Shown: positions 11,818-24,540 of the stretch, piece by piece
Numbering within the stretch: the first letter of the stretch is position 1
Layout of the letters: each line of letters starts with the position of its first letter
Assembly (NCBI GenBank): GCA_013396995.1
Contig: VWZP01008549.1
Coordinates: 356,973-420,972, forward strand
DNA length: 64,000 nt
Direction of reading: 5' to 3'
Source of the DNA: Dicaeum eximium
Taxonomy: Eukaryota > Chordata > Aves > Passeriformes > Dicaeidae
The notes under the pieces: generated by a model
Database searches by the model: none
Told to the model about the DNA's origin: nothing
What the model saw: only the letters and a program-made list of their open reading frames with translations
Made by a program: the position numbers and the translations under genes

Positions 11818-12012
11818 AAGCGTGGTGAGGCACTTGCACAGGTTACCTATGGAGGTGGTGGATGCCCCATCCCTGAAATCTTTCAAGGTCAGGTTGGACT
11901 GGGCTTAGAGCAGCCTGATCTAGTTTAAGATGTCCCTGCTCATTCCAGGGGTTTTGGACTAGATGGCCTTTAAAAATCCCTTCTAAGCCAAACCATTCTC
12001 TGATTCTGTGAA
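11818..12012 (+). mobile_element. CR1 LINE 3' end, + strand
   Basis: A close match to the CR1 3' UTR: GGTGGTGGATGCCCCATCCC, TTTCAAGGTCAGGTTGGACT, GCCTGATCTAGTT, GATGTCCCTGCTCATT, GGACTAGATGGCCTTTAAAA and the terminal ATTCTCTGATTCTGTG. It is 5'-truncated, about 195 bp. Confidence 0.92.
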
Positions 12013-12295
12013 AGCAAACAGAAAAGACAGCTTTACCATGTCACTAGATATAATTCTTGTTGAAAATGGTTGCTACAATAACGAGCAAAGGACAATGCTC
12101 TGTGTTGAACACGGATTTCTCCTGTTAGGAAATCACACGAGTTCTTTCTACCTTTTTCAGTAGGTTTTTAATTTAAAATAGTTCAATGTTTGTACAGAAT
12201 TCAGTAAAATTGTCTCTAAATCTTTCCAAGAGCAGCAAGCTTTTAATCTCTCATTTTATTGTAAATACCAAACACCATATATTCAACACTTATTG
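12013..12295. other. Intergenic, nothing recognised
   Basis: Unique-looking AT-rich sequence between the CR1 copy and the CpG-retaining patch. No gene, repeat or motif was identified. Confidence 0.55.
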
Positions 12296-12560
12296 ACTGT
12301 CACGTGAAAGCTTCGATATTTTTCTGTCATCTGCACGTTGTATTAATTAACGCAATCTATCACTTGCAGTGATTTCAGCAAGGTTGCGCTGACTTTTCTG
12401 GGGTGGAACAAGCACCGGTTTGAAAAGCAGCTGCTGCTTCCCCGCACTGGCACGGAAGTCCAAGAGTTCCCTCCAGTGGTGAAACGCCTTCTTACATGGT
12501 AAAGGCGCCTTTCATCCTCCGCTTTTGAAGGTCAGTCCTTATCGTGAGAAGCGTTAACAT
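12296..12560. promoter_or_regulatory. CpG-retaining patch with TCACGTGA palindrome, candidate regulatory element
   Basis: About 13 CpG dinucleotides occur in about 260 bases, whereas the surrounding tens of kilobases have few. It opens with the 8-base palindrome TCACGTGA (12300-12307), an E-box/M-box core. It also includes a CTCF-like core on the minus strand at 12467-12479 (CCACTGGAGGGAA). No ORF or repeat accounts for it. The regulatory role is inference. Confidence 0.35.
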
Positions 12561-15500
12561 TTCTGCAGAACACGATGTATAATCCTAAATGCTTTTTTTT
12601 TCCTAAAAGTGCAGGATGAAAGGGAGATGCTGCGCATTCCAACTTTTACAACACCTGGAGGATTCAATGTACTCATTCTTAATTTTTGATCTGCCTTTTA
12701 AAAAGGATGAATTTGGCAAATTTTCTCAGACCTGTTTTAATATCAGTTATAATGCAAAGTCCACTACAAAAGAAGGAATGCAATTTTTTTCTTACAAAAT
12801 AATGAAAAATAGTTGGTTTTGTCTGCTACAAATCTTTCCTTAGGTCACTGTCTTCTTAGTAAGAATTGTGCAGTTTAAGATCCTTGTCTTCCCACTCGTT
12901 GATGAAGAATATATTTCAGAATTATCAGATCAGACTCACAGCTGACTAAAACTGATGACAGTTGATAGTTACAGAATTACAACATATTATGTAAACCTGT
13001 GTTTTCAGGCTTCTTAAATAACTGCCTGGACTGAATCTTTTGGCCTGAAACTGCAGTTCTGTCTCAAGGTCAGTGTTCTGGAAAGCTGAAACATAAGGTA
13101 TGAATGTCAGTGCTTGAGGCTCCAAATATACTTGACAAGAGAAAGGCATCCTGCAGCTGATTCAGCTCTTGCATGCCTTCTGGCAGAGTCTGGCTTTTAC
13201 CAGACACTTCAAGGGAATCCTAGTACAACTATCCTTAAATTAAAAGACTCAATTAAATACCTATTTTGTGTGATATAAGCCCAGAAACAGCACAGATGGT
13301 CTGTTGTTTACACATATTTAAAGTTTTATTTTATGGCTGCATGCTGTGGAGAAAATGACAGCTTTGGTGGGGCATTTTAAGGGGAGAAGGAGGACAGTTT
13401 CAGGATAACCATTATGTAATGACTGACTTTTATATTTTTTCTGGTTTTGTGTTTTGGCACAGAATTCTAATCTATTGAATCCTGACTTTATAACATTCCT
13501 ATAAAATTTACACTAATAGACCAGTGGCCTTCTCAGTCCCCTTGGATAAAAGCTATCTGAGGCTTGTGATTAAAATTTTATCCTCAGGCTTTGTCATATC
13601 TGTCATATTTACTAAAGGATTGGAATACCCTGCCTCAGGTGCAATACTAATACATTATCTACCTTTTGTGCATCTCTACTAAAATTGCCATCTCTCAAAT
13701 TATGAGTTCATGTTGTTGCTAAGACTTCTTTAATTGCTAGTGCATTTATTTTGGGTTAACTGGTGCAGTTGGGAAAGCAAGCAAGTATTTTTGCAGAGGA
13801 GAGCTTGGGTATCTCAAGTTTTCTCCCAGTTACATCTGATGGTTCTTCCTTTTTAGTCATGGAAGGAAAGAAACACTTGTAGGGATGCTTCATCTGAGTT
13901 TTTTACATATTTGCTTTAGGATGACAGGAATTGAGCCCAAAAAAGTCCTTCTCAATTGACTGTAAAGAAGTGAAGGAGTGAAGTGTCACTAGCTCAGATA
14001 TAAATAACTATTATTCTGATGTCTAAAGTAAGGTAAGATGCATCCAAGTCTTAAATTCTTAAGCCATCACAGCCACAAGATCACTATTAGTAAAGGCTCT
14101 TTATTGTCTTATTGCTGGCCACATATTTTCCTTTGCATTTCTAGCTTTCCCTATTGATTTCCTGAGCTGCAAGCTTCTCATTTATATATTACATTCAATG
14201 ATGTAACAATTCGATGTTGTCATGTTTTCCTGACTGTTACACTGGGGAGCAGTGGGAGGCTGCCTTTGACAGCCATTTCCATTTGCAGCGAACCAGAGTA
14301 GGCTTTTAGCTAAAGGGTTTTGCTTTATGGTAGAGTACTGTCCTTTTTAGCATCTTTTCAGTTTCTGTCTTAGAACTCCCTTTTTTTTTTTTTTTTNCTC
14401 CAGACACACAATTATCATCAACTATGGAAAAATAGCCATTTTGCAGCATCAGCTAATGCTCAGGGGAATCACCTTGCCTGTCTTGGACACCTATTTAGAA
14501 TTTAGTAAGTCACATTGTGGTGGTACCTTTCTCTTTGCATTGACTATGGAGGGGATCTGGATGGGAAGAAATCTACCCCTTAGACAGCTAACATGAGATA
14601 AGATGAGACTTCCTAAGGCTCTGAGATGGGTGACCTGTTGCCTTCTAGCACGTTGCCTGAAGAAAGAGTCCAGGGCAAATAGTTCTAAACTCATGGTAGA
14701 TGATTAAAATTACATGACATAAATCCCATCTATTATCTCCAGTTATCCCTGGCTGACTCCAGGCCAGGAATTAATGTAGCTCTATCCATCGTAGTGAGAC
14801 CATAATTGAGTTGCTCTGCACTGAGAGCAATAATACTTTCTGTGTTAAAGGATAGCAAGGAATAATTTTAGAAACTCTAATAAGTTGTGTGACCTCCATG
14901 CTACATTTCTGAAATTGAATTCTCCCATGGCAAGACAATTGCTCCCCCGCAGTCTGCCTCTCACTGCAGACAAGTCATAAGAAATAATTCAGCTATGGTT
15001 TCATGGTCTATAAAGAATTTCCCTCCTTCCCACTCTGCTGTAATCTCTTCTTGTCTTCTATGTTTTAGCACATTCACAATTAGTTTCTGAATTATCAGGA
15101 TATACAGACAGGTTAGCAGTGTCTTTGTAGTACTACCACTGCATCATTTACTACTTCACCTTTTGCCCTAAACAAATTCTGTGTAAAGGTCTTTAGCATT
15201 CCAGTCATGTGAACTGTCTCACCACTTGTTAATAATACTTGCATCAGTGAAAATTTCCAGAGTCTTCTTTGCCACCTGAACTTTTAACATTAGTACCTAA
15301 TGACCAGAAAAACTTTGAACAGCAGTTGGAAACCAAGTAATAAACTTTGGCAAGAATAGCAGAGGAAGGTGACTGGGAGACAGACACAGGCTGCAATGAG
15401 TAGAAGTGATAGAAATTGGGGAGGGGAAAACAGTAATACAAAGCCTGTGTCCATTTTATACTACTGAGCCTGTAGTGGAACATGAGGTTCCTAAGTCTGA

Positions 15501-18300
15501 AAAATCCTCACCACATGGTCTTGTCTTGTGGTCACCAGATGAGCTTGTCTTGCTCCAGCTGCTGGAGAGCAGTAACAGTCCGTGTTACTGTCAGGGTCTG
15601 TTAACTCATTTGACAGGGACCTGTGCAAAAGATCTGAAGGACTGATCCTGTTGTTAACTCCATGAGTGTCAGAAGAATCTCACAAGGTTACTCTTTTTGT
15701 TTAACTGTCTCTTAGAACTAAGTTGTTTGTTTGATGCTCAGTTTTCCATGGAACTTCTTTCTCTTCTTTATGGCACCTCCAAATGCTTCCTCACAGGGTG
15801 CAGTAGCTGCTTAAATTCTTTAAGGCAGTAAGTATAGCAGATGGAGAGGCAGCACCTGGAGGCAGCACTCATTGCAGCTCAACACTGCAGCTACTCCTTC
15901 ACTCCATGATCTAATGGCTCAAGTGTATTCAGCACCATGGGACCCCACGTTCTGCTGTCTTCTGCACTAGAAATGTCTTGAAAGTCCCGAGTGAAAGAGA
16001 GCTTTCTTATTAATGTCCTATGTTGTGCTGCAGGCTCTCTAAAGTATTCTGTTATTCTGCAGTGGTGTATAGCAGTTTCTAAACCTCCAATACCCTCGAG
16101 ATCTGGTTTTACATTCATTTGAGAATTTGAGTTTTGGTGAGCTACCCATAATAACAGCAGAGTTCTATGGCTGAACTTGGAATCCTACCCAGAGTAAGGT
16201 TTCTCACAGAAGCATGTGAAGAGGAAATTCATCTCAGTGCAGTTATATAATTCCCTGGTCTGCTTCTGAGGGAAGCTGTGTGCAGAAAAGATTTTATTTT
16301 CTAGATAGGAAAAAACCATTTTTCAACAGGTTGTTTGCATTACTGTACACAACCCCTCCCTGAATTGCTGGAAAATGTTGTTTCTATAGCCATACCCTTT
16401 TAAATGAACTTCTCCTTTATAATTATTCAATTATTCATTCTGCTGCTCAAGAAAACCAGCATAACAATGATTTAACATAGCACTGCAGCAATTAGCACTC
16501 ACAAAACAACAAAGAAACACCTCACTACTCAAAAGGGGATCAAAGTGTGAAATCACAAGTAACTCATTACAAAAGTAAATCATTACAATAGCACCACTTC
16601 AGTTCTTAATAGCAGTCAGAGTCTTTTGGTGGATTTGGCTCCTTTCCTTCAATACTTAAAAAGAAGCTACAAGAGGATGCTTATTCCATTTTAGGAAATG
16701 TAGTAATTAAGAATTTCAAAGCTTTTCTGGTTTTCTGTTGAAAAGTAGGATCTAATAGATCAGTTGCTGAATCACTGCAGCTTCTGTGTAGTCTCAACCC
16801 TCTCACTTCAGTAAGCTGGAGTCTGGAGTCTGGAAAAAGGAACCATATGTTGGCAGTTACACCTGTAGGGTGTTTATCTGTCACTTTGAAAACTTAATCT
16901 AACTCACTTTGCCTTCATATTGCCCAAGCAGCTGCAGATGGCTCTTTCCATTTGAATGGCTTTGAATTCTCTGCTTCTCTCGCAAGTACTTGCTTGCTTA
17001 CTTTATTTCATTTTTGTCTTCATGATACATTTTATTACTAGATGATGGTAGAAGGGATTTGGACTACTTTTTATGTTATTAGCACCAGAGATTTTCTTAA
17101 CCATGCTTACTTAGACCTTTGAGAGTGCTAATTTTCTCATACAAAGGGAGTGTTAAACTTTCTTTAGTGGCCTTCCCAAATGCTTTAAGTTTCTGATACC
17201 ATTTAGTATAGTTTTATTTGCTTTTAATACTTGCATGTGGAAAATAATGTACATTGGGAAACAAACAATACAAAAGCTGATATAAAAGAGCAGCTGATCA
17301 GAGAAACAGCAATGCAACATTGTTTTTAGAAGTAATGGAACACAAGAAGAGCTGACATATTGTTATGCTAACATTTTTAATTAATGATATATTGAAGGTC
17401 AAGTATAAATGAGAAAGAGAAGATCTGCTAATAGAAAACATGTGCTAGTATACTAAAAATAGAAGTTTAAATATGTGCTACAGAAAAGCTGAGAATTCTG
17501 ATTAAATGTTTGATTGGAAATACATTGGTTGAGTTTCTTTTCTCTCCTGAATGGAAAATGAGGCATACTTGTGAAGGATAACAAAAGGGAAACTTTGGCT
17601 ATTGAGACCAAATTTCCAGTGTGAAATACGTGCCCACTTTATTTCTTCCTCATTCATTTACGGCAATCGTCTTTGGGGCGTAGCTGGGGACAAGTTTGTT
17701 TAACCTGAGGGTTACTTTGAATCAATATCCAAGTGGGAGTACTCCTTCAGCAGGGATTTAGCAGCCATGAAAGCGAATGGTCCGTTTCAGAGCCATTAAG
17801 CCTCTCACTTCTGCAGATGTGCCTAGTAAACTCCAGCTAGGAGATGCTCCCTAGCAGATACCCAAGTGTAGTTCTTCAGTGCTGGGATTCCAAGTAATTC
17901 ATCTCCCTCCATAGCCTTTGCTTGATGTTGTGTCCTCTGATCAGCCCCCTCGCCCACAAGGCAAAGAGACTTTCCGTAGTGGAATGGGCAGCAAGGCAGG
18001 AGATCACCTGTAGTGAAGGATTCACCCTCTCCTCCAGTTGTGTGTCTTGGTGAAAAAGCAGAATTGCCCTGCAGTGGTGTCCTTCCGTAGAGTTTTTTGG
18101 TGGCGTTGGAGATGAAACAGCAAATCCTTTCTTCCTGTGTTTGGGAGAGAGGTGGTGACATTCAGAAAAATCAAGTCAAACAGTTGCTTTTGAATTTCAA
18201 ATTACCTTTTCTGTTGAGGTACGCCACAGATGGTTTTGCCAGCATTTCCCGTGACAATCTCCTATATTGAGAAATACACAGCTCCATCAAAAATGAAAGA
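12561..18300. other. Intergenic interval, no gene recognised
   Basis: Unique-looking AT-rich DNA. It has a T run at 14381-14396 followed by an ambiguous base at 14397. Open frames up to about 110 codons show no recognisable family, no splice support and no promoter. I cannot name anything else here. Confidence 0.6.
14381..14397. repeat. Poly-T run ending in an ambiguous base
   Basis: Sixteen T residues followed by a single N at 14397, most likely a sequencing or assembly ambiguity in the homopolymer. Confidence 0.9.
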
Positions 18301-18311
18301 ATATAACTTGG

Positions 18312-18323
18312 CCCTCTAGAGGG
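18312..18323. repeat. 12-bp perfect palindrome
   Basis: CCCTCTAGAGGG is perfectly self-complementary. It lies 29 bases before the hairpin at 18353-18389. Confidence 0.9.
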
Positions 18324-18352
18324 TGATTATTTCCCTGTGACATAATTAAACA

Positions 18353-18389
18353 GATCCACATGGACAGTGGTTTTCTGTCCATGTTGATC
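18353..18389. repeat. Strong inverted repeat (15-bp stem, 7-nt loop)
   Basis: Left arm GATCCACATGGACAG (18353-18367), loop TGGTTTT (18368-18374), right arm CTGTCCATGTTGATC (18375-18389). The arms pair over 15 positions with one mismatch. It can form a DNA cruciform or RNA hairpin. The stem is shorter than usual for a microRNA precursor, and no flanking gene explains it. Confidence 0.9.
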
Positions 18390-20270
18390 CAGTAAATTTC
18401 TTTTTAGGCACCTGTGGCATTATTCTCCTTCCATTCAATAAACATTTTGCTTGTTTTACTGCATGTTAAATGGCTGATCTGTAATGAGTAATTGTCTTTC
18501 ATTTTAATGAAAACCAGAAAAATTCTTTAAAAAACACAGAGAACTTAGTGACTTTGCTCAAAAGTGAAGTGCAGACAGGATCTCTGATGTTGTACCTCCC
18601 CTAAAGCACTGTAATCACGGTCATTTACTGTCTCAGAGCCTGCAAAATATGGCAGAGACATTACAGAAGACAAAGCCACAATTGTTACTGCAAAATTACT
18701 AAGATTTGTAGTCAGTAATCTCTGGAGAAGAAGAAAATGTGAAAGTTGAAGACTTACATAGTATAAAGACTGTAATCTTGTGCCATTTTTTAAACTGGAA
18801 CAGTTTGATGTAACAACTCTCAAACTTTTCCACTGTTTCCAGCATGCTCCTGAATTCTCTTCCAGTTTCAACTGCAGTCTTTCATTCCTGCTCCTGGCTT
18901 TGAATCCTGCTTTTGCAACAAAACTTCTGTTGCACACACTCAGCCTTAACTGAGCTCTAATCCCGTGTTTATGAGCCACTGAAGTTTTCACCCAGCATAT
19001 TATTTTGCACATTCTGCTTTCCTTCATTTATAACTATCACCAGATGTTTTAATAAAGCTGCAAAAATGCATTAGAAATGACAACACTCATGTAAAATCAT
19101 TGTCACTTGACACTGTAAGAAGTACAAATCACATCTTTTGATCTGTAAGGTGTCTGCTGAGTCCAAGCTGCCTCACAACATTCTGCAGCAAATTTGGTCA
19201 GCACAGTGGAGGAAAAGAGGTTGTCTGCACTCAAGTGATTGTTGTTTCCACTTCCTTGCTTGTCGTTCCCATATCTGTAGCTCTTTGACATGGCAAGTCG
19301 CTGCTGAGAGAGAAGTGCGAAGTGACTGTCAGCTGATGGCCCGGCATCAAAACAGACCAATTAGCAACGTCCCCATCTGCTGCCTGGGCTCATGCTTGTT
19401 CCCAGCCTGTTCTGGGAGCCAGGAATTGAGCTGGAAGCTGTGGCCTTTATGCACAGCAGGAGGCGGCCAATTTCTTCAATGCTACATGTTGTCCAAAGAA
19501 ATTCTTACAGGACCTGGAGAATGGAAGTATTACCAGCACCTTTCTTACAGGAGCTAGGCCTTTTCTCTTAAGAGGTCACCATAAGTCTATGGTGGCCAGG
19601 GGCCATTTAAGACAGCGGGTTGGAGTTGGTGGCAAAAAGGGAGCTTCTACCCTTGCACATCCATACTGGGACAGAAACTGCCCTGTGTGGTAGAAGGAAT
19701 CAATGTGCTGAATATCCTCTTCATTAGGTTAAGACCTTACAATAATCTGACACTGATGAAAAATGGAAAGGGAGACTAATGAAAGCTTTATCCTGTATCT
19801 AGCAGGATACCAAATCCTTAGAACTTTGGATTTATGCTATGGGGCCATCAACTACTGGGTAAACTAAACTGAGAAAATATTTGCACACACTGACATGAAA
19901 ACAGAGTCTGCTAGAGCAGCTCTGCCTGCTAATCACAAAATGTATACCCCTTTTATTGTCATAAGCTTCTTTGTGGCCCCAAATTACTCCCTTTTAAAAG
20001 TCATAATTACACATGTGGCAATACGGCTCTAAACTGTGTTTTGTGACTTGACATTTCAGAAGCCTCTCATCTTAGGGCTGTCTGAAAGGTTTGCACAGCA
20101 ACCCCAGTGTTCCCAGTCCTTTCCAGCACAACTCCAAAATGGAGTTGCATTGCCTGAAATTCCTGTATGTGTCTGTTGCCAAAACTCCTACTCCTGAGGA
20201 CTGTATCAAAATCCTACTTTGGGGTCCAGGACTGGAGATGGGACTCTGCAGTGAGAGTTGTCTGAATATC
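18390..20270. other. Intergenic, no gene recognised
   Basis: Open frames of up to 160 codons on the minus strand (18545-19027) and 139 on the plus (19138-19557) overlap antiparallel frames and have no recognisable domains. I treat them as chance. No known repeat was recognised. Confidence 0.5.
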
Positions 20271-20422
20271 TTTGCCCTTCTGATTCTCATCTGGTTAGAG
20301 TATGGTGGTAAAGTGCCAAGATTGTGGGTTTGATTCCCATGTGGGCCATTCATTTAGAAGTTGGACTTGAGGTGGTCCATGTTGGTCCATTCCCTTCCAT
20401 CTCAGGATACTCTGTGAAATCT
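20271..20422 (+). mobile_element. tRNA-Ile-derived SINE with CR1 tail (TguSINE1-like)
   Basis: The 5' half (about 20273-20347) aligns along a tRNA-Ile gene. A decayed A-box is followed by CTGGTTAGAG, then GTGCCAAGATTGTGGG, a B-box-like GGGTTTGATTCCC and the 3' acceptor arm ATGTGGGCCA. It passes directly into a CR1-type 3' tail (TTGGACTTGAGGTGGTCC, TTCCCTTCCATCTCAGGATA, CTCTGTGA). A tRNA-Ile head on a CR1-X tail is the design of TguSINE1 in songbirds. The cloverleaf is too decayed for a functional tRNA. Both box elements have drifted. Confidence 0.75.
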
Positions 20423-23400
20423 ACATCTGTATCAAGAGATGGTTTCCAGCTTCTTATATTTTTAAAATCTAAAATCACTCCATGAGGCACAGGTAAATAT
20501 GATCTTCATTGGCAGGAGATAAAGCTGAAGCCCAAGAACCTGTACATTGCTCTTATGTGGGTTTCATTTGTAGCAATAAAAGCTCTGATAACCTGCATTC
20601 CATCCTTTCCTGCTTATCTGTTTCTTACCAGGTGAAGACTATCACGATAAACATATTTTATGACAAATCAAACTGAAGGAGAGGACCTTCATGTGGATTT
20701 GCATCTGTTTATTGTATTATATCTAAGAAGAACTTTTGTTCATGCTTTTTCCTCCAAAGAGGCACTAACAGCCACTCAGATTTTTTGTGAAGCCCTTGAC
20801 ATAATTGTATATTTTTGCAACTGTTTCCCCTTTGCCAGATACTGTGATTGCACTAGTCTCTTTTTCTTTGGAAATCAGACTAAAATAGCTCTACAGCCAA
20901 TTTTGCTTTTTCAAGCAAATTATCTAGATACATTAAAAGCAACAATGAAAAAAATATCTCTGGCAGTTCCTTTACACAGTGAGTCCAGTTTGACCCCAGA
21001 GGAGATGCCAAAACTGCTTAGTGTACCTAACAGTAGAACATGTCACAGTTCATGTGGTTTTCTGAGGCATAAGCCAGAGAGTCAAATCTTGCTCCTGGTG
21101 TCAATCGGGAAAAATATTAAATATTAAACTGTGAGAAAGAAATTGACCCGTAACATCTTTGTCTGTCTGTATACTTCTTCTGTCAGGGTTGTTTACATTT
21201 TCTGCTTTGTTTAATAGTAGGAAGTGGAGTGGGCGGAAGGGAAAAAACCCATCATGATTGGCTGTTCTTTTTCTAACAGAAAATTAATTGGGAGGGATTG
21301 GAGAAGCTTTCTTCGTTTCTCTGAGGAGCCTCATCCCTGATTTGTCCTCTGGGATGGCTGCATCTGGTTCAGCTTAACAGTATCCCTCTTCAGTATCGAC
21401 CCTTAATCCAGTTTCACATGTCTGCTGGAATCCTGCCTTTTCTCCTTTGCTTGCATCTTGCAATTTTTCTTTCTCCTACTACTCTTATTTCATTTTAGGC
21501 TTGTTTGCTTCATGGAAACTCCTGTAAATCATTCCAAGATCCAAGAAGTATGCTCGCTCCAGTCAGGTTGGCTTGATTTCTTTGGTGTTTTAATGCTACT
21601 TGCAGTAGCTGTACTGCACAATCAGACTGTGACACTGATCAAAAGCAGAAGAGAGCCAGTAGATGGCACCATTTATTATATTATAGAAGATTCACAACCA
21701 AAGCTTGGAAGGTTTTTCTCCCCTTAAACCTGGCTGTCAGTAAAACATAAATCAACCCTCCATTTTCAGAGATGTTACTTACAAGCTTAGTAGAGACCTC
21801 ACTTTATATCCTTTCCCAGAGCTTCCTGGGAAGGACTCAGTGGCAATGCCTTAAATGGAAAAAACATTTTAGAAACAATAATGGAACTAGAGGTCAATAG
21901 GATACAGCCCAGAGGAGCTTTCTTCTGTTTTGCTCTTAAAACACACCCCATTGCTGCTTTACTTTCTTCATTCTGTTAAATAACAGATTTACTTTGAGGT
22001 GTATCTCCAAACCCAGTAACTTCGGAAAAGAATCAAGCAATGGTCAATTACAAATATGGTTTAGCTCTTCTGTAATAATGAATAGCTGTATTTTATTACA
22101 ACATATAGCAGCTGTTATCTAGGGCTCCCAGAGTGCTTCAGAACACTAATGAAGTGTGCCTTGCAACATCTCTGCCAGATAGGGAATAATAATTCCCCAG
22201 GAGTCCCACGGACCTCGGTGGCTGCTTGCATGGTCCTATGTGTCTGAGAAAGACATACTCATGTGAGTCAAGAATACAGAACCAGGAGTAAACAGTGCAA
22301 TATATTTTATGCCATTTCAAGTATTTCTTTTTCCCAAAAGAAAAAAAAAAAAAAGAGAGAAGGAAGTAGTTTCGCCTTTCAGGTGTTAGCCTCTGCAGCA
22401 TTTTTGATGGGGGATCAGACTGCTTGCTTGAAGGTTAGCTCCAAGTTTTCAATTGATAGTGTATGCCCTTTGTGTGCTTCAAAGACAGATTAAGTGACTT
22501 CAGCATCATTTACTATTAAAGGTTAAAAGCTGTTGCTCTTTCTAATCTCTTGCTGCACAGCCAATGTAATTTTAATACTGTGTGCTGTAGAAAAGGAAAG
22601 AAATGCAATACTGAAACATTTAAGAGGATATATTTTTCCATCTTTATTTTAAGTTATGAAAATCGGCTGCAAAAAGCTAGTAAGTGTTTCCAGTCAATGA
22701 TAGTTTCCTGGCATCAAAAGATTCTGAAAAAGAAATGAAATATCCAGCAGGAAAAAAAAACCCTACACACCAAGAGGAGAAGACAAAGAAAAAGAGAACA
22801 ACTTGGATTTTCTATATTTATCTCAGTGTTACGTGTATCCGCTTCACTGGGTTGTCAATTTTAATTGGACTGCAACCTACTGTAGTTTGCTTCACACTGG
22901 TTCAATTAAAAAATCCTGTTGCTACTTTTCTTCCATATTACTCATAAATAGGAGTATTGTAGGAGTAATAATGTTAACCCCAGTGTCCTGGCAGAATGCC
23001 AGCTTAGGTAATTATATTCTGCCTGTGGAAATTTCAGTTGCCGATTCAGCTGAATATATCGGTCTTTATTTTCCATTCCTGATCATCACATTACCTAGCA
23101 CTGCTGTGTATTGCTGAAGAGTCACCTTACCTGTGGCTGTATTATAGTGATGGCTGAACTATGGAAAAAAAAAATTCATAATCTCTCCTCCTAATAAAAA
23201 TCTGGACTATTAACAACATCAAAGCTCAATGCTGGGGTGAGAGCTGCTTGAATTAAGGATTATTTGATGGAAGTATGCATGGAAAATGCTAATGGACTGC
23301 ACAGATAGTTAATGGCTTGTAGAAACTTTGAATAGTGATGTGGTTATGACAAAGAACAGTGGAAGGATTTTATAGTCTCAGGGAGATTTTCAAGACAAGG

Positions 23401-24540
23401 TAGGTCAGGCTGAGGCTATGACTTGAAGAATGGTCTAGTTTGGGAAAAATAATCCTTTAACAGCCTATCTGATGGGATTGCACAAGGACTACTTATCACC
23501 TAAGGCAAAAAGAAGAGAGACAGTTGAGGAAAAAATGGTGATTGTGCCCTCAGAGAAGAGTGTCTGGACATAGTAACTTTATACATCATTTGCTGCAAAG
23601 ATGTCACTATGAACAGTTTAAGAAAAAATGAAACAACAAACCTTCCTCCCCCATCCCCCAAGAACAAAACCCAAGACTAGCCTACTGAAATTGAATCTTG
23701 CAGAATGTTTACTTTTGTCTGTTTTGCAAATTACCTGTGGTGTTGTTGAAAAAACAGATATTTGTCCACAAAATAACTAGTGCCTACTTAACTCAGTATT
23801 TGTTGACATTAACATGAGAAAAATTGAACAAATCTGTGCTTTGAGTACACCTCCTTCCCCCTGATGGGGCAATAATATCTAGATAAGAATTAAGAACAAG
23901 GATTATGCCTGCTTGGAGTGATTTCTAAATAAAAAGTACAAAATAAGTAGAACAGTGATAAAGTATAGTAAGCATTCATGTGATCAGCAGCTAAGAGACA
24001 GAATAAAGGTCAAAATACCAATCTTCTCTTTTGAAAAAACTCTGAAGCCAGGGAGATGTGTTCTGACTCAAAAGGCAGAGAGATATCTTAACTCACAGAC
24101 TTTTGGTGATGATTTGGCACCTACCTGTGACTTGCGTCTTGGGGAACATCTACAGCTTACAAATATTCTTAGTTTTTGCTTCATTACTGAGGAAATGGAA
24201 ACTGCATTTTTGAATTTGTCAGTCTGCTATTTAGCTTGTATTATCCACAGTCTCTCTACCTGAGTTTACTGAGCTTATGTAGTGTTGCCTTGTGAACTGT
24301 CTTCATATTTTTTCCTGTGGGATTATAAAGACCTCGTTCAGCAGACTTTTCCTTATCTAAGTCAGAGTGATTATTCTGAGAAGCCTCTTTGAGTGAACTA
24401 GAGTTTCAGTGGAACTGGCCACAGGGTGTAAAATCATCTACGTGACCAATGATGAGCAGCTTTGGCCCAAATATCCTGCTTCCCATACGTGGTGGTTTTG
24501 AATTCTCCTGGATTTAATTTTTCACACTTAGGAGAGGAAC
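20423..24540. other. Intergenic interval, no gene recognised
   Basis: Unique-looking AT-rich DNA with an A run near 22340-22354. A 155-codon frame (20660-21127) and an acceptor-preceded frame (21500-21727) were considered, but neither has family resemblance. No repeat was recognised. Confidence 0.5.

Noticed and set aside
18545..19027. 160-codon minus-strand open frame
   Set aside because: No domain, no splice or promoter support, low-information composition, and it is not recognised as any family.
20273..20347. Functional tRNA-Ile gene
   Set aside because: The A-box, anticodon arm and acceptor pairing are decayed, and the segment continues directly into a CR1 tail. It is a SINE, not a tRNA gene.
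20660..21127. 155-codon plus-strand open frame
   Set aside because: Rich in F, L, C and S as in random AT-rich translation. No homology is evident and there is no splice context.
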